Positions 7,202 to 15,350 of a DNA stretch of 64,000 nt are shown piece after piece. A model generated the notes under the pieces. It worked only from the letters and a program-made list of their open reading frames with translations, did not search any database and had not been told where the DNA came from. The position numbers and the translations under genes were made by a program. Source of the DNA: Phyllobacterium zundukense (GTDB lineage: Bacteria > Pseudomonadota > Alphaproteobacteria > Rhizobiales > Rhizobiaceae); the NCBI RefSeq assembly GCF_002764115.1, contig NZ_CP017940.1:3570501-3634500 (forward strand). The letters run 5' to 3'. Positions within the stretch are counted from its first letter, which is position 1. Each line of letters opens with the position of its first letter.

Positions 7202-8724
7202 TGAGCAAGATCCTTTGACACAATGTGATCGGCTACTCGTAGTGCCTGCGCTGCGATAGTAAGTGCCGGATTGACGGCCGCGGACGTTGGCAGGAAAGCG
7301 GCATCGACGACGAACAGATTGGGGTGATCAAAGGCACGGCAATAGATATCGAGTGGTGCCTGCGCAGGATCAATCCCCATGCGGACCGTGCCGCATTGAT
7401 GGGATGGTGTCTTGCGATCGAAAGCCTTGGAGAGAACCAGCGGAAATCCTGCCGCACGCAACACAGACTTGATCTGCGCCACCAGCTTCTGGTGTGCCGG
7501 CCAGTTGCTGCGAATCCATTGTAGAATGATTTTGTCGCCATCGACGCGAACGCGACTTTCCGGCTTTGGCACGTCTTCGCTAATCGCCAGGAAATCCACG
7601 GTGTGGGCGCAGAACCGATCAAGCACCCATTCCGGAACGAGCTTGAGGTCGGATTTCAGGACCGGTCCACTGATACGTCCGAGCAGTTGAACGTTGCCAA
7701 GCGGTGCACCGCCCTTTCCATCGGACAGGTAAAAGTCATTGAAGCCAAAGGTCTTCTGGTAGATGGAATCGTTCCTGAAGCGGTGATCGAAGCCGATAAC
7801 CGCCGACAGGTTATGGTTCATGAAATTGCGCCCGACCTGATCGGAACGATTGGCAAGCCCGCCGGGATTGGCACCATTGGCCGAGCGCAGCAGCAAAACC
7901 GCAGACTGAACTGCGCCAGCGGAAAGAATGACAAGTTTCGGTTTTATAACAAAGCGTGTGCCGTCTTTCTCGTAATGCACCGCTGTAATGGTCTTGCCAT
8001 CGGGCGCGGTTTCGAGCCGTGTAACGCGCGAATTGGTCTGGAGCTGGACATTCCTGTGTTTCAGCGCCGCTGCGAGCGCGGTGGTCTCGGCATCCATCTT
8101 GCCATTGAAGCTATTGGGATGCGCATCCCATGGCGTTTGGCCGTGCAGCAGCCACGTGTCGATGTCGACGCCCAGCGGCAAGGAGGAAGGGTGGACGCCG
8201 ACGGCGTTCAGCCGCTTACGCAAAGCGCCAATGGGCGCTTCATCGGGAACAGCCGGAAACTCATATGGTGTCGAGTGGTGCGGTTCCGTTGGATCTTCGC
8301 CCAATGTCCCGCGAACCTGAAACAGCCTCTCCGCCTTGCCATACCACGGCTCAAGTTCCTCATAGGCAAAGGGCCACGCAGGAGACACACCCTCCAGATG
8401 CTGCATCTCCTCAAAATCCTCGGCGCGGTAGCGTGTCAACACCGCCCCGTAAAATTTCGAATTGCCGCCGACATTGTAATAATTGCCAGGATTGAAGGGT
8501 GCCCCAGTCTCGTCGTACCAGCTTTCCTTGGGGCGGAAGAAACCCTGCTGAAAGATTGCGCGCGGATCACGATTTTCGGGACGATCGGCCAGATGGTCGC
8601 CCGCCTCGAGGATAAGAATATCTGCTTCCGATGCCGCAAGCCCGGCGGCCATGGCAGAGCCCCCTATCCCCGAGCCAATGATGACGATATCTGCGGCTGT
8701 ACGCGGTTGCAGGTTGGGGTTCAT
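7198..8724 (-). CDS. GMC-family oxidoreductase, pyranoside-dehydrogenase-like
   Basis: A 508-residue flavoprotein with Gly-Ser-Gly-Ile-Gly-Gly near residue 17 and a GMC C-terminal domain. It differs from the first GMC protein in the operon: the substrate-side segment reads Val-Gly-Gly-Asn-Ser-Lys-Phe-Tyr-Gly, and the catalytic motif is His-Gln-Cys-Gly-Thr-Val-Arg-Met-Gly, followed by Asn-Pro-Ala-Leu-Thr. This pattern is reminiscent of pyranose 2- and 3-oxidising enzymes of the GMC superfamily. Start 8724 (ATG, Met-Asn-Pro-Asn-Leu) is preferred over longer frames because the Rossmann fold begins about 10 residues in; the ribosome site is weak. It lies 13 bases after the ABC ATPase gene. Regioselective sugar oxidation is an inference. 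Confidence 0.8.
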   Translation of the reverse strand: MNPNLQPRTAADIVIIGSGIGGSAMAAGLAASEADILILEAGDHLADRPENRDPRAIFQQGFFRPKESWYDETGAPFNPGNYYNVGGNSKFYGAVLTRYRAEDFEEMQHLEGVSPAWPFAYEELEPWYGKAERLFQVRGTLGEDPTEPHHSTPYEFPAVPDEAPIGALRKRLNAVGVHPSSLPLGVDIDTWLLHGQTPWDAHPNSFNGKMDAETTALAAALKHRNVQLQTNSRVTRLETAPDGKTITAVHYEKDGTRFVIKPKLVILSAGAVQSAVLLLRSANGANPGGLANRSDQVGRNFMNHNLSAVIGFDHRFRNDSIYQKTFGFNDFYLSDGKGGAPLGNVQLLGRISGPVLKSDLKLVPEWVLDRFCAHTVDFLAISEDVPKPESRVRVDGDKIILQWIRSNWPAHQKLVAQIKSVLRAAGFPLVLSKAFDRKTPSHQCGTVRMGIDPAQAPLDIYCRAFDHPNLFVVDAAFLPTSAAVNPALTIAAQALRVADHIVSKDLAQ

Positions 8725-8737
8725 GATGGTCGATCGT

Positions 8738-9856
8738 TCAGGCGTCGATGCGCAATTGCGATTGCGTATCGAAGAACACGGCCTTGTCCAGATTGAAGGC
8801 AAGCTGCGTCTTCTGTCCCGCAACGATAGGTGCATCCGCACGCAGACGGGCAACGACTTCCTTGCCTCCCAGCTTGGTCACGGCAAAAGTGTCGGATCCC
8901 GCCGGTTCAACCACTTCGATCAGGCATTCGCCTTCCACAAGTGATCCCGCATTGCGGTCCGCGCCATCGGGATCGGTTAGGGCCTCGGGGCGAATGCCAA
9001 AAATCACGTCCTTGCCCGCATACCCGGCAAGCGCACTGTTGGTTTTCTTGATCGGCAAGCGCAGAGGCGTTGCGTCGGGCCGTTCGAGCACAACGTGCAG
9101 ATCGGACGGACCGCTTTCAATCTTGGCTTTCAACAGGTTCATCGCGGGCGAGCCCATGAAATCAGCGACGAAGAGATTGGTCGGATTGTTATAAATCTCC
9201 GCAGGTGTGCCGAATTGCTGAAGCACACCATCCTTGAGCACCGCGATCTTGCTGGCCAGCGTCATCGCTTCAATCTGATCGTGCGTCACATAGACGATGG
9301 TCGTCTTCATACGTTGATGCAGGCGTTTGATTTCCGTTCGCATGTCGACGCGCAACTTGGCGTCGAGATTGGACAGCGGCTCGTCAAACAGGAACACCTG
9401 CGGGTTGCGCACAAGCGCGCGGCCCATGGCGACGCGCTGACGCTGGCCGCCGGAGAGCTGGCTCGGCTTGCGATCAAGCAGATGGCCGATCTGCAGCATG
9501 TCGGCGACCTGTTTGATCGCCTTGTCGCGCTCGGGTTTCGGAACACCGCGGATTTCCATGCCGAAGGCAATATTCCCGCCAACGGTCATGTTCGGGTAGA
9601 GCGCATAGGACTGGAACACCATGGCGATGTCGCGCTTGGAAGGATGCAGCCCACTGATCGACTTGCCCTTGATAGAGATATCACCGGAGGTGATCGGCTC
9701 CAGTCCGGCGATCGTGTTGAGCAAGGTGGACTTGCCGCAGCCGGAAGGCCCAACGAGTACAAGGAACCCGCCCTCGTCGATCTCGATGTTGATATCCTTG
9801 AGGATCGGCACGTTGCCGTAGGATTTATGCAGGTCTTTGATCTGGAGAAATGACAT
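8738..9856 (-). CDS. carbohydrate ABC transporter ATPase, UgpC/MalK type
   Basis: A 372-residue ABC importer ATPase with Walker A Gly-Pro-Ser-Gly-Cys-Gly-Lys-Ser (about 36-43), Q-loop, signature Leu-Ser-Gly-Gly-Gln, Walker B Leu-Phe-Asp-Glu-Pro and H-loop Thr-His-Asp, all intact, plus a C-terminal TOBE regulatory domain of the MalK/UgpC kind. It energises the two permeases encoded immediately upstream (4-base gap). UgpC-type ATPases can serve several transporters, but here the gene is embedded with its own permeases and binding protein. Confidence 0.9.
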   Translation of the reverse strand: MSFLQIKDLHKSYGNVPILKDINIEIDEGGFLVLVGPSGCGKSTLLNTIAGLEPITSGDISIKGKSISGLHPSKRDIAMVFQSYALYPNMTVGGNIAFGMEIRGVPKPERDKAIKQVADMLQIGHLLDRKPSQLSGGQRQRVAMGRALVRNPQVFLFDEPLSNLDAKLRVDMRTEIKRLHQRMKTTIVYVTHDQIEAMTLASKIAVLKDGVLQQFGTPAEIYNNPTNLFVADFMGSPAMNLLKAKIESGPSDLHVVLERPDATPLRLPIKKTNSALAGYAGKDVIFGIRPEALTDPDGADRNAGSLVEGECLIEVVEPAGSDTFAVTKLGGKEVVARLRADAPIVAGQKTQLAFNLDKAVFFDTQSQLRIDA

Positions 9857-9860
9857 TGAT

Positions 9861-10742
9861 TTATCCCTTCACGGCGCCGGACATGAGGCCGCGGACGAAA
9901 TAGCGTCCGGAAACGATGTAGACGATGAGAGTTGGCAGCGCGGCCAGGATCGCGCCGGCGAAATGCACGTTGTATTCCTTCACCCCTGTTGACGAGTTGA
10001 CGAGGTTGTTGAGCGCGACCGTCATGGGCGTACTCGAGAATCCCGAGAAGGAGGCACCGAACAGGAAGTCGTTCCAGATATTGGTAAATTGCCAGATGAC
10101 TGAAACCACGATGATCGGCCCCGACGACGGTAAAAGGATGCGGCGGAATATCTGGAAGAAGCTCGCACCGTCGATCTGCGCCGCACGCACCAGCTCGGTA
10201 GGGAACGCCTCGTAGTAGTTGCGAAAATACAGGGTGGTGAAGCCGAGGCCGTAGATGACATGAACGAAGATCAGGCCCTGGATTGTGCCAGCCATGCCGA
10301 GCAATCCGAGCATGCGCGCCATGGGAATGAGCACGATCTGGAACGGTATGAAACAGCCGAGCAGCAGCATGCCGAACATCACGTTGGAGCCGCGGAATTT
10401 CCATTTGGTCAGCACGTAACCATTGAGAGCGCCGACGATGGTCGAAATGGCAACTGCCGGAACGACCATGATGATCGAATTGATGAAATAGGGCTTGAGG
10501 CCCGTCGGTTGCACACCGATCTGCGCGGTCGACCAAGCCGAGAGCCAAGGCTCGATGGTCCACTCATGTGGCGGTGAAAGCATGCCGCCCTGACGGATTT
10601 CATCCAGTGTTTTCAGCGAGTTCACCACCATCACATAGAGCGGCAGCAGATAGTAGAACGCGAACAGCAGCAGCGCGGTGTAGATCAGAACGCGGGTCAG
10701 CTTGCCGCTGGAAATCGCATTATCGGGACTTTGGCCACTCAT
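9861..10742 (-). CDS. carbohydrate ABC transporter permease (MalG/UgpE type)
   Basis: A 293-residue inner-membrane protein with six predicted helices. The EAA loop (Arg-Ala-Ala-Gln-Ile-Asp-Gly-Ala-Ser, about residues 186-194) contacts the ATPase. The C-terminus Gly-Arg-Tyr-Phe-Val-Arg-Gly-Leu-Met-Ser-Gly-Ala-Val-Lys-Gly is the hallmark of MalG-like CUT1 permeases. It overlaps the upstream permease gene by four bases. The set resembles GtsC of glucose/mannose importers, but the substrate is not fixed. Confidence 0.9.
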   Translation of the reverse strand: MSGQSPDNAISSGKLTRVLIYTALLLFAFYYLLPLYVMVVNSLKTLDEIRQGGMLSPPHEWTIEPWLSAWSTAQIGVQPTGLKPYFINSIIMVVPAVAISTIVGALNGYVLTKWKFRGSNVMFGMLLLGCFIPFQIVLIPMARMLGLLGMAGTIQGLIFVHVIYGLGFTTLYFRNYYEAFPTELVRAAQIDGASFFQIFRRILLPSSGPIIVVSVIWQFTNIWNDFLFGASFSGFSSTPMTVALNNLVNSSTGVKEYNVHFAGAILAALPTLIVYIVSGRYFVRGLMSGAVKG

Positions 10743-11617
10743 TTGCTGCCTCCCCTTATTTCAGAATAGAGGTAGGGGATGATGATCGAGAAGATCATGA
10801 TCAGCATGATGATGGCTGACGAAGCGCCGATGCCCATGGAATTGCGGGTAAAGGTATAGGAATACATGAAGGTCGCAGGCAATTCGGTAGCCTGGCCTGG
10901 TCCACCGCCGGTCAGCGCAATCACAAGGTCATAAGCCTTGATGGCAAGGTGCGCGAGGACAACAAAAGCCGAAAGGAAAACGGGCCGCATCAGCGGAATG
11001 ATGATGCGACGATAGATCATCCCGGTCGAGGCGCCGTCGATCTGAGCCGCCTTGATGATTTCATTATCGACGCCGCGCAGGCCGGCCAGGAACATGGCCA
11101 TGACGAAACCGGACGATTGCCATACGGCGGCAATGACGACCGTGTAAATCGCCATCTTCGAGTCCTTGATCCAATTGAAGGCGAAGCTCTCCCAACCCCA
11201 TTGGTGCATGGTATTTTCAAGGCCGATGCCAGGATCAAGAAACCATTTCCATGCGACGCCGGTCACGATGAAGGAGAGCGCCATCGGATAGAGGTAGATC
11301 GGGCGCAAAAACCCTTCGATACGGATCTTCTGATCAAGCAGGATTGCAAGACCAAGACCGATAACTGTGCAGATAATAATATAGAGCGAGGCGAAAATAC
11401 CGAGATTGGTGATTGCACGCCACCAGTGCGGCAATGCCCAGAGTTTGCGGTAATTTTCCAAACCGATAAAGCCGTAAGACGGGAGCATCTTACTGTCCGT
11501 GAAGGACAGGATGCCCGTATAGGCAATGAAGCCATAAACGAAAATCAGCACGATCAGAAAGCTCGGTCCCAATACCAGTTTGGGTATCAGGTCCTGTATG
11601 CGGCTGCGGGTATCCAT
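10739..11617 (-). CDS. carbohydrate ABC transporter permease (MalF/UgpA type)
   Basis: A 292-residue permease with six helices and an EAA loop around Lys-Ala-Ala-Gln-Ile-Asp-Gly-Ala-Ser (about residues 194-202). It pairs with the downstream MalG-type permease as the heterodimeric channel of a CUT1 sugar importer. Upstream, about 90 bases separate it from the binding-protein gene, a gap that contains a strong hairpin. GtsB-like in overall pattern. Confidence 0.9.
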   Translation of the reverse strand: MDTRSRIQDLIPKLVLGPSFLIVLIFVYGFIAYTGILSFTDSKMLPSYGFIGLENYRKLWALPHWWRAITNLGIFASLYIIICTVIGLGLAILLDQKIRIEGFLRPIYLYPMALSFIVTGVAWKWFLDPGIGLENTMHQWGWESFAFNWIKDSKMAIYTVVIAAVWQSSGFVMAMFLAGLRGVDNEIIKAAQIDGASTGMIYRRIIIPLMRPVFLSAFVVLAHLAIKAYDLVIALTGGGPGQATELPATFMYSYTFTRNSMGIGASSAIIMLIMIFSIIIPYLYSEIRGGSK

Positions 11618-11672
11618 AGCCTCACCCCTTCAAATATTTTCTTTTGGTTGCCGCGAAGCGTCGCAGAGAACC

Positions 11673-11698
11673 TGTCCGGGGCAATGTTGCCCCGGACA
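11673..11698 (-). terminator. intercistronic hairpin after the binding-protein gene
   Basis: A perfect 10-bp stem TGTCCGGGGC / GCCCCGGACA with a 6-base loop, 12 bases after the stop of the binding-protein gene and before the permease genes, with no strong T-tract. Such hairpins typically act as partial terminators or 3' mRNA stabilisers that keep binding protein in excess over the membrane parts. That role is inferred from position. Confidence 0.7.
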
Positions 11699-11709
11699 GA
11701 ACATTGAAC

Positions 11710-12957
11710 CTACTGCGCGGCAGCAACGGCGGAAACGAGTTCCTTGACTGCTTCGTCAGATGTCAAATCACCGTTGAACTCGCGAGTGACGACGTCATAG
11801 ATCGCGTTCTTGACAGCTGCTGGATTGGCATGGCCATGAGCCATGGATCCATAGAGCGTGCCGGCCTTGTTGGCTTCGGCAAGGTCCTTGATGGCCTTCT
11901 TGCCGCAAGCATCGAAAGCCGTGTCCGGAACATCGGTGCGTGCCGGAGCGGAACCCTTCACGACATTGAAGGCCGACTGGAAGGTCGGGCTTTCGATGGC
12001 CGATGCCATAACCAGCTGCGGTGCGCGCTGTGCATCGCTGACCTTGAACATGGCGAACTGGTCAGAGTTGAACGTGACGGAGCCCTGGGTGCCCGGGAAG
12101 CGCATGCAGACGAAGTCCTTGCCTGGCTCCTTCTTGGCCTTGACGAATTCGCCCTTGGCCCAGTCGCCCATGAACTGCAGACCCGCCTTGTTCTCGATGA
12201 CCATCGCGGAGGCAAGATTCCAGTCACGACCGGAGAAATTGTCGTCCACATAGCCACGCAGCTTTGTCATGCGATCGAAGGCTTCCTTCATCTTGTCGCT
12301 GCCCAAAGCCTTGGGATCGAGATCGATGAAAGCCGCCTTGTAGAAGTCATTGCCGAGAGACAGGACGACAGCGTCGAAAATCGTCGCATCCTGCCAGGGC
12401 TGGCCACCATGGGCAATCGGCGTGATGCCCTGCGCCTTGAAGTTGTCGAGAAGAGCGATCAGCTCGTCCCAGTTCGCAGGTTCCTTGCCGCCAGCCTTGT
12501 CGAGGGCCGCCTTGTTGATCCAGATCCAGTTGGTCGAGTGAACATTGACCGGAGCTGCGATCCAGTGACCGTCATATTTGGAGAAGCCCTGAAGGGCCGT
12601 CGGGATCACAGCATCCCATCCTTCTTTTGACGCAATGTCATCGAGATTGCCGAGGGCGCCCTGCTTCGCCCAATCGAGAATGTCGAAACCAAGCATCTGT
12701 ACAGCCGTCGGCGGATTGCCGGCGGTTACACGAGCACGAAGAACGGTCATTGCTTCCGTACCGCCACCACCGGATACCGGCATGTCGGACCAGGTTATAC
12801 CCTTGGTTTCCAGATCCTTCTTCAGCACTTCGAGCGCCGTCGCTTCACCGCCGGACGTCCACCAATGCAGGACTTCGACGTTTTCGGCTGCGCGAGCCAT
12901 TGTTGCCGTACTGAGCAGCATTGCAGCTGCTGCAACTGTATTCATCCACTTTTTCAT
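11710..12957 (-). CDS. sugar ABC transporter periplasmic binding protein (GtsA-like)
   Basis: A 415-residue extracellular solute-binding protein (family 1) with a Sec signal peptide ending Ala-Arg-Ala-Ala near residue 23. The mature N-terminus ([13 protein letters not shown]) matches the glucose/mannose binders of the GtsA type, including the aromatic pair that stacks on sugars. Start at 12957 is supported by GGGAGG just upstream; the frame upstream to 13017 is not needed. The 105-base gap to the aldehyde dehydrogenase gene may hold a promoter. The true ligand may differ from glucose given the unusual catabolic genes around it. Confidence 0.85.
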   Translation of the reverse strand: MKKWMNTVAAAAMLLSTATMARAAENVEVLHWWTSGGEATALEVLKKDLETKGITWSDMPVSGGGGTEAMTVLRARVTAGNPPTAVQMLGFDILDWAKQGALGNLDDIASKEGWDAVIPTALQGFSKYDGHWIAAPVNVHSTNWIWINKAALDKAGGKEPANWDELIALLDNFKAQGITPIAHGGQPWQDATIFDAVVLSLGNDFYKAAFIDLDPKALGSDKMKEAFDRMTKLRGYVDDNFSGRDWNLASAMVIENKAGLQFMGDWAKGEFVKAKKEPGKDFVCMRFPGTQGSVTFNSDQFAMFKVSDAQRAPQLVMASAIESPTFQSAFNVVKGSAPARTDVPDTAFDACGKKAIKDLAEANKAGTLYGSMAHGHANPAAVKNAIYDVVTREFNGDLTSDEAVKELVSAVAAAQ

Positions 12958-13062
12958 TTCAGGCCTCCCACGTGAAAAAAGAGAAAAATTTGACAAATCC
13001 GACCGAAGTTTCCCCAAGTCCGGAGCATTCTTACAATATGCAGAATGGCTATTACAATCGAT

Positions 13063-14571
13063 TTAATTCCCTGACCATACTACTTTCCTCCTACCTATAT
13101 GCATGTTCAAGGTCTTGGTCTCGGTATAGTCCTCCACTGCATGCCTGCCGAGCTCCCGGCCCAGTCCGGACTGCTTGTATCCGCCGAATGGCAACTCCGA
13201 CGCGCCGTCCATGAATGTATTCATCCACACCGTTCCGGCACGCACCCGCCTGCCGATCTTCAGGCATGTGTCGAAGTCGCGGCTCCACACACCGGCAGAC
13301 AAGCCATAGTCAATGGAATTGGCAATCCGGACGGCGTCTTCCAAGGTTTCGAATGTTAGCACAGACAGCACAGGTCCGAATACTTCTTCCCGCGCCACAG
13401 CCATTTCCGGCTGAACGGCAGAAAGGATTGTTGGCGACATGAACTGCCCCATCCCGAGATCAAGCGCCGAACCGCCATGGCTGAGATTGGCGCCAGCTGA
13501 AGCGGCGTTGCGCACATAGGTATCGATCTTGGCAAGATGTTCTGGCGTAATGATCGCGCCGACCTTGGTTTGCGGATCCAGAGGATCGCCGACCTTGACC
13601 TTGGCGGACAGCGCCGCAACACGCTGGACGACCTCGTCTGCGATATCGCGGTGGACGATCAAGCGCGATCCAGCATTGCAGCATTCGCCGGCATTGAAAT
13701 AAGCCCCAAACACAGCGGCATCAATGAAATCATCAAGCTCCGCATCAGGAAATACAATCTGCGGGTTTTTGCCGCCGAGTTCGAGCGATACCTTTTTCAG
13801 GGTCTGCGCGGCATTGGCCATGGTGAGCTTGCCGACCAGCGTCGAACCGGTGAACGATATCATATCGACATCAGGGTGTGTCGTCATCGGTGCACCGACT
13901 TCGGCGCCGGTACCGACGATAATATTAACTACACCGGCTGGAACGCCAGTTTCCATCAGGATTTCACCAAGCAACAGTGTCGAGCCGGATGTAAGTTCCG
14001 ACGGTTTGACGACGGCCGTACAGCCGGCTGCCAGCGCAAAGGGTAATTTCTGGCTTACGATTAGGAAGGGGAAATTCCACGGTGTGATGATCGAGACGAC
14101 ACCGATCGCCTCGCGCAGCACAACACCCAATGTTCCTTCACCAAGCGTGTTATAGCTTTCACCGTGCAGGTCGCGCCCGAGAGCTGCGGCATACCGCCAG
14201 ATATCGACAGCACCGCCAAGTTCAGCTTTCGCCTGCGAAATCGGCTTGCCGGACTCGATGCAGTCGAGATAGGCGAGTTCATCGGACCGCACCGCAATCA
14301 GATCTGCTGCCTTCAAAATGATGTTTGATCTTTCGGCACCGGTCATATGCGACCAGGGACCGTTGTCGAAAGCATTCCGCGCCGCAGCGATTGCCCGCTC
14401 GGCATCGACCCTGGTTCCCGCTTGATAGCGCGAAACGACAACGCCATGTCCGGGGCTCTTGCGCTCGATCACGCCGCCTTCCGCGCCATTGGTCCACCTG
14501 CCGTCGATCAGCATCTGGAATTCACGCACCTTCAAATTGTCGAGTGCCTTCGGGCGCACCAGAACTGTCAT
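13063..14571 (-). CDS. aldehyde dehydrogenase family protein
   Basis: A 502-residue NAD(P)-dependent aldehyde dehydrogenase. Visible catalytic parts: Pro-Trp-Asn-Phe-Pro (about 164-168), the general base Glu264 in Leu-Glu-Leu-Gly-Gly-Lys-Asn-Pro, and the nucleophile Cys298 in Phe-Asn-Ala-Gly-Glu-Cys-Cys-Asn-Ala. The C-terminal Pro-Phe-Gly-Gly-Tyr-Lys-Gln-Ser-Gly is typical of betaine/medium-chain aldehyde types. The ATG at 14571 shares its A with the stop of the preceding gene (TAATG), with GGGAGAG upstream; a GTG at 14577 is the alternative. In the operon it would oxidise an aldehyde made by the dehydrogenases, possibly feeding the CoA-linked steps. Confidence 0.85.
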   Translation of the reverse strand: MTVLVRPKALDNLKVREFQMLIDGRWTNGAEGGVIERKSPGHGVVVSRYQAGTRVDAERAIAAARNAFDNGPWSHMTGAERSNIILKAADLIAVRSDELAYLDCIESGKPISQAKAELGGAVDIWRYAAALGRDLHGESYNTLGEGTLGVVLREAIGVVSIITPWNFPFLIVSQKLPFALAAGCTAVVKPSELTSGSTLLLGEILMETGVPAGVVNIIVGTGAEVGAPMTTHPDVDMISFTGSTLVGKLTMANAAQTLKKVSLELGGKNPQIVFPDAELDDFIDAAVFGAYFNAGECCNAGSRLIVHRDIADEVVQRVAALSAKVKVGDPLDPQTKVGAIITPEHLAKIDTYVRNAASAGANLSHGGSALDLGMGQFMSPTILSAVQPEMAVAREEVFGPVLSVLTFETLEDAVRIANSIDYGLSAGVWSRDFDTCLKIGRRVRAGTVWMNTFMDGASELPFGGYKQSGLGRELGRHAVEDYTETKTLNMHIGRRKVVWSGN

Positions 14572-15350
14572 TACCACTCTCCCTTGAACACGGGCTCACG
14601 CTTTTCGGCAAAGGCCGAAACACCTTCTTTCAGGTCCGCTGTTTTTGCGACGAGGATCGAGCCCAGGGCCTCGATCGCCGTTCCATTGTCTTCGCCATTG
14701 GCCGAGGCGATCATCAGTTTCGCCACTTCAACGGCTGCCGGGCCACGCTTGGCGATCCGCTCAGCGTAGGCCTGCGCCGCGGCAACCGCGGCACCCGTTT
14801 CGACAACATGATCGACCAAACCAAGAGCTTGCCCCTCATTCGCACTGAAGATTTCGCCGCCCAAAGCCATGCGGCGTACAACCTGCGCGCCAAACCGGCG
14901 GACAAGACGTTGCGTACCGGACCAGCCAGGCACCATGCCAAGACCAGTCTCCGGCAAGCCAAGCTTGATCTGGGTTTCCGCAATTCTGATATCGGCGGCC
15001 GCAGCAAGCTCCAGCCCACCGCCAAGTGCATGGCCATTGAGCGCTGCAATGAGGGGGACTCTCAATGTAGCCAAACGCTCAAACACACGATGGCCAAAGC
15101 GGACCCAGGCATGGCCAAATTCATTCGGCGTCATCGCCGCCCAGGCATTGATGTCGCCGCCCGCGGAAAAAGCCTTGCCCGCGCCGGTCAGGATCGCAAC
15201 ACGTATCTCCCCGTTGGCTTCGACAGCATCGCAGGCAGCGCTTAATTCCTTCAACATGTCGAGGTCGAAAGCGTTGAGCTTCTCCGGCCGCGACACGGTG
15301 ATCGTGGCGATGGGGCCGACGAAGGTCACTTCGATGCGCGGGTCAGCCAT
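14571..15350 (-). CDS. enoyl-CoA hydratase/isomerase family protein
   Basis: A 259-residue crotonase-fold enzyme. The oxyanion-hole segments Ala-Phe-Ser-Ala-Gly-Gly-Asp (about 60-66) and Ala-Leu-Asn-Gly-His-Ala-Leu-Gly-Gly-Gly (about 102-111) are intact, and Glu-Thr-Gly-Leu-Gly-Met-Val-Pro-Gly near residue 137 supplies an acidic residue. It would hydrate or rearrange a CoA thioester. It overlaps the CoA-transferase gene upstream by 8 bases and couples to the aldehyde dehydrogenase downstream, so the three probably act on successive intermediates. The chain length is unknown. Confidence 0.85.
   Translation of the reverse strand: MADPRIEVTFVGPIATITVSRPEKLNAFDLDMLKELSAACDAVEANGEIRVAILTGAGKAFSAGGDINAWAAMTPNEFGHAWVRFGHRVFERLATLRVPLIAALNGHALGGGLELAAAADIRIAETQIKLGLPETGLGMVPGWSGTQRLVRRFGAQVVRRMALGGEIFSANEGQALGLVDHVVETGAAVAAAQAYAERIAKRGPAAVEVAKLMIASANGEDNGTAIEALGSILVAKTADLKEGVSAFAEKREPVFKGEW

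Noticed and set aside
7603..8796. 397-codon plus-strand frame opposite the second GMC gene
   Set aside because: The GMC gene shows FAD and catalytic motifs; the opposite frame shows none.
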